Of a DNA stretch of 64,000 bases, positions 38,138-47,540 are shown in pieces. Origin of the DNA: Fistularia commersonii (lineage: Eukaryota; Chordata; Actinopteri; Syngnathiformes; Fistulariidae); the NCBI GenBank assembly GCA_037954325.1, contig JBBMNZ010000003.1, forward strand, positions 6,027,965-6,091,964. The letters run 5' to 3'. The notes under the pieces were generated by a model. It made no database searches and was not told the DNA's origin. It worked only from the letters and a program-made list of their open reading frames with translations. Position 1 is the first letter of the stretch; every line of letters begins with the position of its first letter. A program made the position numbers and the translations under genes.

Positions 38138-38455
38138 ACATGTGAATGTAAGAGTGAACGCTCATACGTCTCTCCATGACGTCTGAACAACTGAGTCATT
38201 TTTTTTCTGTCTATGTGAATTGTCAATGAAGAATCGAGTGACTTTATGCCTCTATATATAACGTGTAAATGAGAGAGGGATATTTTTGGACTGTGTAACG
38301 TGTGGATGAAAAAGCGAATGGTTGTACGTCTTTCTATGGTGTGAATGAGTGAATGGTTGTGTGTCTCTATATCATGTATACATATAATTGAAGGAGCAAA
38401 TGGTTTAAGCCCATATATGAGGTGTGAATGAGGAAGTGAAATGTTGTATGTCAAC
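38138..38455 (+). repeat. minisatellite of the same SINE-derived unit, second locus
   Basis: About six to seven degenerate units, e.g. catgtgaatgtaagagtgaa, gtgtggatgaaaaagcgaat then ggttgtacgtctttctatgg, gtgaatgagtgaatggttgt then gtgtctctatat. It begins next to a SINE-like piece (cattggtttcctccc at about 38100), and a SINE 3' end follows at 38930. Confidence 0.65.
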
Positions 38456-38929
38456 GCCATAGTCAGTTTTATTGTCAATTTCTCCGCATGTGCTGGACAT
38501 ACAGAGGAATCGAGAAGATGTTTCTCACAATCCCACGATGCCATGAAATTAAAAAAACAATAATAGTTATCAAGTGCAATTTAGCAGTGCAAGACACTTT
38601 GACATTAAACAATAAACATTAAACTATGAGGTCTGAAGTATAAAGTGCATGTAGATACAGACTGACTGATGTCTGTATGAGGTATGAACAAGAGTGTCTA
38701 TATGTTTATAGAATAAAGGGTTGAATGGATCTATATATAAATGAGAAAATGAGTGGCTATATGCCTCTCTCTCTATATATATATGTGACCCCTATATACA
38801 GTATATACATATACAGTATACATATATATATGTGTGTGTATGTGTGTGCATGTGTGTGTGTTCTGAGATGTCATACAGGTGAACAGTAAAAATAAAGAAT
38901 GCCTTCAAATGAATGACGGTAAACAGCAC

Positions 38930-39180
38930 AACAGAAAGAGTTTCCCCGGAAGGTCCCTGGTTCAATTCTGTCTTTTCTGTGTGGAGTTTTTGTGTCTGCC
39001 TTGTTTTCCTGAATCACCCAGACTTGTGAAGACGGGGCGAACGGTCGCATGTCTCTATGTGTGGCCGTGTGATCGTCCGCTGACTGGTCCGGGCTGAACC
39101 CCGCCTCTTGCCCGATGACAGTTGGGTTTGGCTCCAGCGAACCCGAGCCCGGATAAGCGGCACAGATAATGAGTGAATGA
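38930..39180 (+). mobile_element. SINE-like repeat, 3' two-thirds
   Basis: The B-box-like ccctggttcaattctgtctt is followed by tctgtgtggagtttttgtgt, a clipped middle, and the well-kept tail ggctgaaccccgcctcttgc, ccgatgacagttgggtttgg, then cccggataagcggcacagat aatgagtgaatg. Lies 480 bp after a minisatellite made from the same element's middle. Confidence 0.75.
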
Positions 39181-39193
39181 CCTTCAAATGTCA

Positions 39194-39211
39194 GGCGCCA
39201 TCTAGCGGTCA
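39194..39211 (-). promoter_or_regulatory. CTCF-like motif
   Basis: + strand ggcgccatctagcggtca, on the minus strand CCGCTAGATGGCGCC, fits the CTCF core CC(A/G)(C/G)YAG(A/G)KGGCR. It lies directly after a SINE-like repeat; repeats of this kind can carry CTCF sites. Confidence 0.45.
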
Positions 39212-40819
39212 AAGCAGAGACAAAACTTGATGGTATGAAATAATATCATTCATGCGTTTATGGACGACAACAATAACTAAAACAACTGTTGCTTGTCGTG
39301 AGTGTACGGCAGAACCCTGGAATCCTTTGCGGTTATGATGACCTTCGGAAGCTTCTCGTGGTTTAGAGTTAGAGAACTCTGTTGTAGGAATTGTTGTACA
39401 ATGTCGTTCCTAATGCATGACATCAACCTGCGCCATTAGTTATCATAGCAGGGGGGCTGTTGTCATATTCGTTGTCATTTACTAACCAAATGTTTGACGA
39501 GAAAACCTAATCACACCTGAGTCATCACAGAACGTGACTTTCTCCATTATTTATGAACAGAGCCAATACCACAGTGGAGGATATACCAGTAATAAAGATG
39601 TCAAAGATGATCCAAGTCTGGCTCTTGAGTAGGTTTGAAAGCAACAAAAAGGCTTTCGGTTAAAAAGACATTATCACCAGGTGGTCTTTTAGATCGTCAC
39701 AGAACCGCTCGACTCTTGGACGTGTTTGACATTCCCACGCTTCAACACAACGCTCTTAATCTTGGCCTCGACCTCGGCCCATCGTCTGAATGATCGTTCC
39801 ATCTTTTACCCAGAGGAGGGCGGCGTTCACCAGCTGCCGGCTGATCTTTCCCCCTGGTATGTAAACAAAACTTTACAAAGTTAAAGCTTCTGGTTCAACT
39901 TTAGATCAGATGGAAGAACCGAAACACCGCGTTCTGAAAATGATTTTTATTCTGCTTTTTATGGTTTGGTTTTAAACCCCCGTATAAACAAACCGACCAT
40001 TTTGTCCTCATGTCTACTTTCCTCTCTTGTGCTTTGGCAATATTTCAACCTGCTTTATGTCCCTTTTCTTACTTACAAAACTCCACCATGCATTACAAAT
40101 TCTTCTTATTGAGCCCTTTTAGACTCTCTGCTGCGGGCGTGGGAGACGCCTCTCTCGCAGGCTTTCATTAGTTACACTCACTCAATTATGGAACACCTTC
40201 GAGGCTGAAATCTTTAAACATGGGAAAAAAAAAAAAACGTTTATTTTTAAACTTTCTAAAAACATTTTTTATAATCAAGCCTTTTTTCCCCCAACGCCAC
40301 CTCAAATTGCACTTGAGGCATTTTAGTTCATTTAATTTCATTACCTTATTGATTGAGCCCTTTGAGTATGTTTTTTTTAGCTTTTTCCAAAGCACTTCTC
40401 GAAAAATCAGAGAGATTTATTGTTTATGACTAACAATGCACGTGATTCCCATCTGCGAGTGATTTATTATTCCAAACTGTGGATAAAAAAACTACATGTA
40501 TATAATACATATACATGTGTGTTTGTGTATGTATATAATGTAAATGTCATATTTATACACAGAGAGACACATATATAAAATGTTAACATTGTATATAATG
40601 TATACATGATATAAGTGTATAGGTGTATATATACATATACATACGTGTGTATATATAAACACACATATAGACACATACATAAATGTATACAGACATAGAT
40701 ACGTAAATATCAAAAGACAATATACAATAATATGATACAAAAATGAGCACACAAATATGCAAACACACACATACATACTTACACAGATATTTTTTATACA
40801 TATACAAATATATATATAT

Positions 40820-40999
40820 GGAATTGGAGCTGCCAGGCAAGAGGTCTCGAGGACGACCAAAGAGAAGATTTATGGACGTCGTGAGAGAGGATATGACGGT
40901 AGTTGGTGTGTGAGGAGGATACAGAGAGTAGGGTTAGATAGAGAAAGTTGACTCGCTGTGGCGACCCCTGAAGGGAAAAGCTGAAAGAAGAAGAAGAAT
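40820..40999 (+). mobile_element. RTE-like LINE extreme 3' end
   Basis: 180-bp copy of the LINE's last part: the ELELPGKRSRGRPKRRFMDV reading, VREDMT, then the terminal gactcgctgtggcgacccct and gaagggaaaagctgaaagaa ending in a GAA-rich tail. It sits between two AT-rich simple repeats. Severe 5' truncation is typical of LINE insertion. Confidence 0.8.
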
Positions 41000-41029
41000 A
41001 CAAATATATATATATATATCAATAAGATA

Positions 41030-41320
41030 GTGAGGAAAGCCTGCTTGGTGGTGGGACAGAACTTGGACCATCTTCAATGAGTGGGTGACAGACAAACTGG
41101 GAGCTGTCCTGGACAATCCTCCCCACCCTTTTCACTATGAGCTGTGGCTGATGTGCAGCTCCTTCAGCTAATGCTTCATCCAACCCCCGTGCACGACCGA
41201 ATGCTTCGGACATTCCTTTGTCCCCACACCCATCAGACTGTATAACAGCAGAATGGACGGCGCACAACTCTGACCGGCCTGAGTGCACCTGTGCTGCTTC
41301 CACAACTCCACCATCTCACT
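41030..41320 (+). mobile_element. second non-LTR retrotransposon, C-terminal ORF2 remnant
   Basis: Reading frame from about 41091: DKLGAVLDNPPHPFHYELWL, then MCSSFS*CFIQPP and GHSFVPTPIRLYNSRM. This resembles the C-terminus of L2/Rex/jockey-type RT proteins (the H-P-L...R-x-SF-x-P-x-x-x-RL-Y-N motif) and is a different family from the RTE-like copies. One in-frame stop is present. It lies 30 bp after a LINE 3' end and may have been split or flanked by that insertion. Confidence 0.6.
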
Positions 41321-42089
41321 ACCGTACTCCATTCACTACCTCATCCTTTCACATCACGCCCTATCGCTACTGTCTCACTATACTTGTTGTCCAAGCCCTC
41401 ACACATCCTGCCTATTTTTGTTTATTTATTTTGTTCATTGCCATCTATTTTTGTCACTCTATTCATATTGTTGTTTAGTTCTAGTTGTGTGTTTTTCACC
41501 TTGATGTTGCCCTTTGCTATCCCTGATGATGTTGTTGTTTCTGTCTGCTGTCTATTTATTTGTGGATGTCTTGCTGTCCTCGGTCTTCTGCCTCTCTATT
41601 TCTTTTCACATTTATACATTTATTTTCCTTTTTTTTTTACATTATATACATGTATATATACATATATATAAGATGTCAGATAAACTTTATTGATGTGTGT
41701 GTATATACATATATATATATGTATATATACATATAGGTATGTATATACACACACCACATGCATGCACGCACGCACACGCACTCGTATTTAAACTTATATA
41801 TTTATTCTTGGCCAGAATGAGGCTTTCAAGATACTGTATGCATAACAAAACATGTAGTCACACACAAAGAGTGAACCATTGAGTGCATTATTTGAGTGAG
41901 AGATTAAAAACGGCATACAAATTAATTTAAAACTCACCGCATTTAAAACTCACTCCTTCACAGCGCTTGTATTTCGAAAAGCTGAGACCAGGCGTTTAAT
42001 ACAAACCAAGCTAATGGACATATTTGTCACATAACCACATCACATTCGCCAAGCTTTTCACAGATTGTTTTTAATGCAGAGCGATGTTG

Positions 42090-43070
42090 GCAGTGTTACA
42101 TGTTGAAAGGTACAATAAATACAAGTGTTTGGTTTCATGCCTTGAAAGAGCGACACAGATGCTGCATTTGCTTTGAGGATGTTGATAGAGTAGAACAGAG
42201 AAGGTCAGAAAGCGGTGCATTGTGCCTTTGTAGATCTAGCAAAGCATACAACAGGGTACCATGCGAGGAGCTATGGTTGTGTGAGGAAATCTTGAGTGGC
42301 AGAGAAGTATGCTTGGGTGGTGCAGGACATGTATGCTAGCTGCGGACATTGGTGACCTGTGCCAGAGGAGTTCAAGGTCAAGGTGGGAGTGCATCTGGGA
42401 TCAGCTTTCTTATTTGCAGTGGGGATGGACAGAGGAGGTTAAACACAACTCTTTGTGGACTATGATGTTTGCAGATGACATCGTGATCTGTAGTGAGAGC
42501 AGGTGGAGGAAAATCTACAGAGGTGGAGGTATGCTCTGCAAAGGAGAGGAATGAAGATTAAACGTAGAAAGACAGAATACATGTGTGTGAATGAGAAGAA
42601 CTTAAATGGAACGGTGAGGCTACAGGGAGTAGAGATAAAGAAGGTGGACAATTTTTAGTGCTTGAGGTCAACAGTCCAGAGCAATGGACTGGGTGGAGAA
42701 AAGTGTCAAGGGTATCAACCAGAGTGAAAGGAAAAGTGTACATAGATCTAATGGGACCTGCGATGGTGTAGGTTTTAGAGACAATGGCAGTGAGGAAAAG
42801 ACAGGAAGCAGAGGTGGAGGCGGCATAGATGAAGATGTTGGGTTTTAGGATGGATAGGATCAGGAATGAGTTCTTCAGAGAGGGAGCACCTTAGATGTTC
42901 TGGTAATAAATTCAGACTGAGATACGGTCCGAACAGAGGAGGGATAGCGAATATACTGGTGGAAGGATGCTGAGGCTGCAGGAGATGGATGGATAAAAGA
43001 GAGAAAAGGATGCAGAGGAGATGGTTAGGCGATAGCAGAATTTGCTGTGGTGAGAAGGAAAGGAAGAAGA
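42090..43070 (+). mobile_element. RTE-like LINE copy retaining the RT catalytic FADD box
   Basis: Best-preserved copy of the family. Readable segments: DAAFALRMLIE, HCAFVDLAK, VPCEELWLCEEILSG, FKVKVGVHLGSAFLF-like, then WTMMFADDIVICSES with the catalytic Asp-Asp pair. TEYMCVNEKNLNGTVRLQGV follows, then the 3' segment (EVEAA*MKMLGFRMDRIRNE-like). Frameshifts and stops (e.g. within DNF*CLRSTVQS) show that it is dead. The 5' end and endonuclease domain are absent. Confidence 0.8.
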
Positions 43071-43084
43071 TTGAGCCCGACGCT

Positions 43085-43670
43085 TGGAGAGCTCAGGTTG
43101 GAAAAAATGTCATTAATTATTTACAAAGCATTATCCCTCCGTTTACACCCACTTAACTGTTGCAAGGAGAGCAGCAGATATAGTCTGCTTAACCCGGCCA
43201 TTCAGAATCCGTTATTAAATCAATAAATGTTTGAGAGGCATCTTTCATTTTAGAGTGAACACCATTCATAAAAATGTGTATTTTCTACTACTGCAACACT
43301 TCTTTATGGTTGTGGAGTGATTTTAAGGCCTTCATTGCACTTCAGACATCGTCAGCCTCGCAGTCTGTTTTGAAAATACCCTGGAAGACACGTGACATAC
43401 TCAATAAATGCTTTCCAACTCCCAGAATTTATCATGAAAGGCCGAATTCACGAGTATTCTAATTACACGGTCATTATTAATCAGTGCATGCCTAATCCTT
43501 TGTTACAAATACATTTATCCATGGATGTAAATGGAAGTAGAAGAAGTGCTCTTGAGAACCATTAGTGTCTAAAATCCCTATTGAGTACTGCTCTATTTTA
43601 GAGATCCCTCAAGTTTTATGCATGAAATACAACGATTCAATACCTTGATTAATCGGAAATAAAAGCGACG
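43085..43670. promoter_or_regulatory. candidate conserved non-coding element near sorl1 3' end
   Basis: Immediately follows a LINE copy and precedes the putative sorl1 poly(A) site. Non-repetitive, with aatgtcattaattatttaca, tctaattacacggtcattat and taatcagtgcatgcctaatc (homeodomain-type TAATTA/TAAT cores). No supported ORF. Confidence 0.28.
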
Positions 43671-44234
43671 TCTTAAAAAAAAACTCTTAAATAATGCAAT
43701 CTGAGCATTTATATTTGGGTAATTGCTGTTCCTGTTTTTAAAAGACAGTACATTTTTGAAGCATCACATGAAAATATTGATATGGAAAGTAAAAATTGTG
43801 ATGAAAAGTGCACACCTTCATTCGTACAACGCAAGAGGCACGCAGGGGGGGTCATTTTCAGCAACTTTATTTCAGCATAAGTGTTTTTTTTTTTCTCTTT
43901 TTAAAACACCTCACACTGTTTCTTCAGACACCTTGTTTTTCTTGCGACCTCTTCGATAAGCGAGCAAGACATCGAGATCTTCAAAACGAGTCCAAAAACG
44001 ACCGAATGCCGGATGGCCTTTTTTTTTTTTTTTTTTTTTTTTTGACAAGAGTTGACATTAAGACAAAGTGGGGAGCAAACAGTCACATAATAAACAATAA
44101 TTACATTTTGTACATGTGTAAAAACCTGACTAAAAAGAGGCCGGCAACCAGCAGCTGGCACCGGGAGGAGCAGTGATCCGACAAAATTCAACAAATGCCC
44201 AAACTAAAACTTCCTCCTTAGCTTTACGTATAGA

Positions 44235-44237
<3 letters not shown>

Positions 44238-44265
<28 letters not shown>
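44238..44265. repeat. (GT)n microsatellite
   Basis: Perfect GT run, possibly within the sorl1 3' UTR. Confidence 0.9.
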
Positions 44266-44266
<1 letters not shown>

Positions 44267-44485
44267 CTACATGCATATGCACTTGTGATCTATAAAACAG
44301 TACATTACATAGACAGAAAAAAAAAAATCTAAGTGTCAATAAGGCATTATGCGGTAAAAATGGAAACACAGATCAGAAACAAAAAGAGCAACTCCACATG
44401 GTCAAATCCGTCAATGCCAGAAGGTTTAAGGCCAAGAAAACAGACAGAAATATATCACGGACGGCGTGAGAAGCTGCGTGAAACT

Positions 44486-44525
44486 AAACAAGACTGTCTG
44501 GAGGGAAACAAGACTGTCTGGAGGG
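44486..44525. repeat. perfect 20-bp tandem duplication
   Basis: aaacaagactgtctggaggg occurs twice head to tail with no mismatch. Confidence 0.95.
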
Positions 44526-44690
44526 ATCTTGGACATCAGGGTGGACTGATGGTAGGACGGAGGGGGTGACATAAAACAGGTAAGAACTTGTCTTGACCTG
44601 ATAAAAAAATTAAAAAAAAAGGTCATAACGGGAGGAGCATGCGTCTACCGCGGTGAGCGGCGACTTACGGGTCGAGTTCAGGGCGAAAGC

Positions 44691-44709
44691 GGGGGGGGGG
44701 GGGGGGGGG
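44691..44709. repeat. poly(G) tract
   Basis: 18 to 19 consecutive G residues on +, hence a C run in the sorl1 sense strand. Confidence 0.9.
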
Positions 44710-44825
44710 AGTGCACGTCAGTGTGTCATAGCATAATGAGCTGGGACATTAGCTTTAAAAGTACTGCTACAAAAATACATTCATGAAGACATCTTTACAT
44801 TAAACAATAAAATCAACGACGACCA

Positions 44826-44857
44826 CAACAACAACAACAACGACAACAACAACAAAA
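44826..44857. repeat. (AAC)n repeat
   Basis: Imperfect CAA/ACG trinucleotide units. Confidence 0.8.
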
Positions 44858-45208
44858 AGAAGCAGGACACCATTGCTTCAACTGGCTCCGGCCAAGAGGC
44901 TTCACGCTAACTTTTCAGTTTCAGGACTACAGTATCGCGTCAGGGGAGGTCGATGGGCGAGGAGAGCAGAGCAGAGAGGATGCTGATGCCTGGATTCATT
45001 ATTGTACTGTGACATGTTTTAGGATGGCTGGTTTTAATGGGAATGTGCATTTTTGCCATGAATCCTGATGCAGGATGAGAAGTGGAAGCTCTTCTCTGTA
45101 CGGCAGGAGAAAGACAGCTAGAGACCCTCTTCCTTCTATGCTAGTTAGTTACGCACAATGTATTATATCACATTCATTACTCTGGTTAACAATAGAATTC
45201 TCCTCTCT

Positions 45209-45243
45209 GTGTGTGTGTGTGTGTGTGTGTGCGTGTGTGTTTG
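45209..45243. repeat. (GT)n microsatellite
   Basis: GT run with a gcgt interruption. Confidence 0.9.
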
Positions 45244-46917
45244 TGTCATTGCTTCCCCTCAGTCAGTAGAAAATAACAGGAGCAGAATAATTCACATCAT
45301 TAATTCAAAATGCACTAAAATGAATAGGTTTTAGTGTATGTTTTGTTTTTTTTTTAATTTGAATGTCTAAATCTGCCTTTAATTTTGCAACATTGACCAA
45401 AAACAGGGAGGGTCTCTGGCTTTCTCAGGTAAACAGGTATATTTCCTAAAAGCAAAGATGTTCATTAAAAGTATCAGCAGATTAAATACTGGTTTCTTTG
45501 TTTTGAGGCGGTGCTTATCTTTTGCTTATTTCTCGGCCGTCAGAGATCGCACTGCTAGCACATTGATGGGACATGCCCAATAACAATTTGACACAATTGA
45601 AAGCAGAGAAACATTTTTAACAATTCAAAAATGTAAAAAGCTCTTTTGAGAAAGTTGGGCATTTTTTTTAACCATTTTCATACTGAAATGAGAAATTAGA
45701 CAGGACTGAATCAGGTAAAGGCCATAGGGCTATGTTTGTTCATGAATGGTTTCTTTTGTCTTTTAAATGCTCCTTCATTGAGTCTTTGGAAAAAAGACTG
45801 CGATCGAGGCTGATAGCACTGAGTATGTAAAAGACAAAGTCAAAACAGAAGCAAGATCATTTGCACGGCTGGCTCTACTAATAAAGAGGGTGTGTGGGAA
45901 AAAGGTTTTTTGAGCTCGAGTGAATCGGTCCTTTGGATTTACATCTGAAACAACAAGCTCCCCATAACCGCCGCTGACAAAACGCCCACCCACTGATCCC
46001 GTCCTCCTTCAGGTTTTTCTGCACCTGATCGGCAGTAGGCGGGACGTCCACGACGGCGACAGCGCTGCTGCATTGGTGTCTACTCTGACACAGTTCCCTG
46101 AGAACCCCAACCGCACTTCCTCTTCCACAACAGCAATGGCCAAAAAAAAAACACTGGGGACAATAATTCATGCTCCTGAATGAGTTCAAAGAAAACATAA
46201 AAACTAAATATACATCTTACAGAATGACACGGTGCAGCATTATGAAGAAAGGACTTGTTAAAAGCCACTATTTACAAATCCAATGATTTCAGGTGGTGCT
46301 GAGTGGTGGTTATATTATGGCGTGAGTTGCCTCCACTGTACATACAGACATACAACGGTGTGTGTGTGCTGGTGGTGGAAAACAAAGGTGTATGTGTGAG
46401 GATGCCATGCCGACAATCGATCCGATCGCCGCTCTGTTTGGTTATCTGCCGATGTGAAAACAGTCGCGAACGCGTATACGTCGATCAACATTTCACAAAC
46501 ATGTGATTAAAGACGAAATTTTGGATTTTGAGGATGGTAAATCATCTTTTGAGCCTACTGTGTCACACTGGCACCACTGTTACATATACCCCATAGTACT
46601 CTGTGTACTATTACCATGATACGTAACTAGAAATGCATCAATATTTTCTATTTGTACATTTGTTTTATACAGCGTATGTCTATTTATTTATTTTGTTTTT
46701 TTCTTCATGTGCATCTGTATGCTGTTGTTTTGTTTCGTTTTTTTTTTTATTTCTATATTCCAGTCGCTTCTTTTGGCTTTAAGCAAACGGACGGTGAGTT
46801 TGCATTACAAATAGGGTCTGTTTTTCCCTGGCGCGCACAACAAACTCCTATCCTTCACAGTTTATGTCATTGTCCACTGCTTCCTCTCCATTGTATTTTT
46901 TTGACCCCATATATATA

Positions 46918-47204
46918 CAGGACAGTCTCAGAAAATTAGAATATTGTGATAAAGTTCTATATCTTCTGTAATGCCATTAAAAAAACAAAAATTACTTTTC
47001 CATGATATTCCAATATTTTGAGATAGGATTTCTGAGTTTTCTTAAGATGTAAGCCATAATCAGCAATATTAAAATAATAAAAGGCTTGCAATATTTCAGT
47101 TGATTTGAAATGAACCCAAAATGTATGACATTTTTGTTTTTGTAATTGCACTACAGAAGATAAAGAACTTTATCACAATATTCTAATTTTCTGAGACAGT
47201 CCTG
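46918..47204 (+). mobile_element. mariner-type MITE with long terminal inverted repeats
   Basis: A 287-bp element flanked by TA. The left end caggacagtctcagaaaatt, agaatattgtgataaagttc and the reverse complement of the right end agree at 40 of the first 41 positions (mismatch at position 7). Weaker similarity continues inwards to about 65 bp. No ORF, so it is non-autonomous. It lies downstream of, or within, the sorl1 3' UTR. Confidence 0.9.
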
Positions 47205-47472
47205 TATATACATATACATATGTATATACATACATATATGTGTATATATTTAATATTATAAAAAATAAGTTATTGCGCATCCAAAAAAGTGCATCGTATA
47301 TTTGAAAAATATTTCTATCTCTCTTTACAATTTTTCAATTTTTCTTCATGTTTCTTTCTAACTGGGTGTTTTTTTTTTTTCCCCCATCAACAGATTTGGG
47401 AGGACAGCAAAGTACTTGCTCTCTTGTACTGAGCCATTGATGGGAGCAAGGGGGGGCAAAGGGAGGGGGGCG

Positions 47473-47540
47473 CTACGCGATCACCATGGGGACGTCGTCC
47501 GAGAAGCCGCTGATCATGGGGGCGTCTTCGTCGTCGTCAC
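47473..47540 (-). CDS. sorl1: sorl1 terminal exon: acidic cluster and GGA-binding C-terminus, TAG stop
   Basis: Acceptor ..tctccag at 47541-47542. With the split codon it encodes DDDEDAPMISGFSDDVPMVI then A and a TAG stop at 47473-47475. DDVPMVIA is the GGA-adaptor-binding end of SORL1, and the acidic run is the AP-1/PACS-type cluster. It is too short to be picked up by ORF length but is unambiguous by sequence and phase. Confidence 0.97.

Larger units (their letters stand above)
1..43854. other. gene-poor 3' flank of sorl1
   Basis: No exon chain, splice-supported coding segment, tRNA or rRNA gene could be supported here on either strand. The open frames present are short or caused by simple repeats and transposon remnants. 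The interval holds the repeats, mobile elements, motif sites and candidate regulatory stretches listed separately. Long deserts downstream of SORL1 are also known in mammals. Confidence 0.6.
43855..47472 (-). other. sorl1: probable sorl1 3' UTR (distal end uncertain)
   Basis: Non-coding sequence directly after the sorl1 stop. Candidate AATAAA signals on the minus strand are at 46746-46751, at about 46683-46690 (AATAAATAAATA) and at 43866-43871. The last is followed by a GT-rich stretch (TTGCGTTGT, GGTGTGC), as expected downstream of a cleavage site. Long SORL1 3' UTRs are known in mammals, so the distal site is plausible. The interval also holds a MITE, GT repeats and an 18-19-nt G run. Which site is used cannot be told from sequence. 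Confidence 0.4.

Noticed and set aside
46090..46112. ttccctgagaacccc resembling miR-125
   Set aside because: Matches only the first bases of miR-125b (tccctgaga); the rest differs and no precursor stem is evident.
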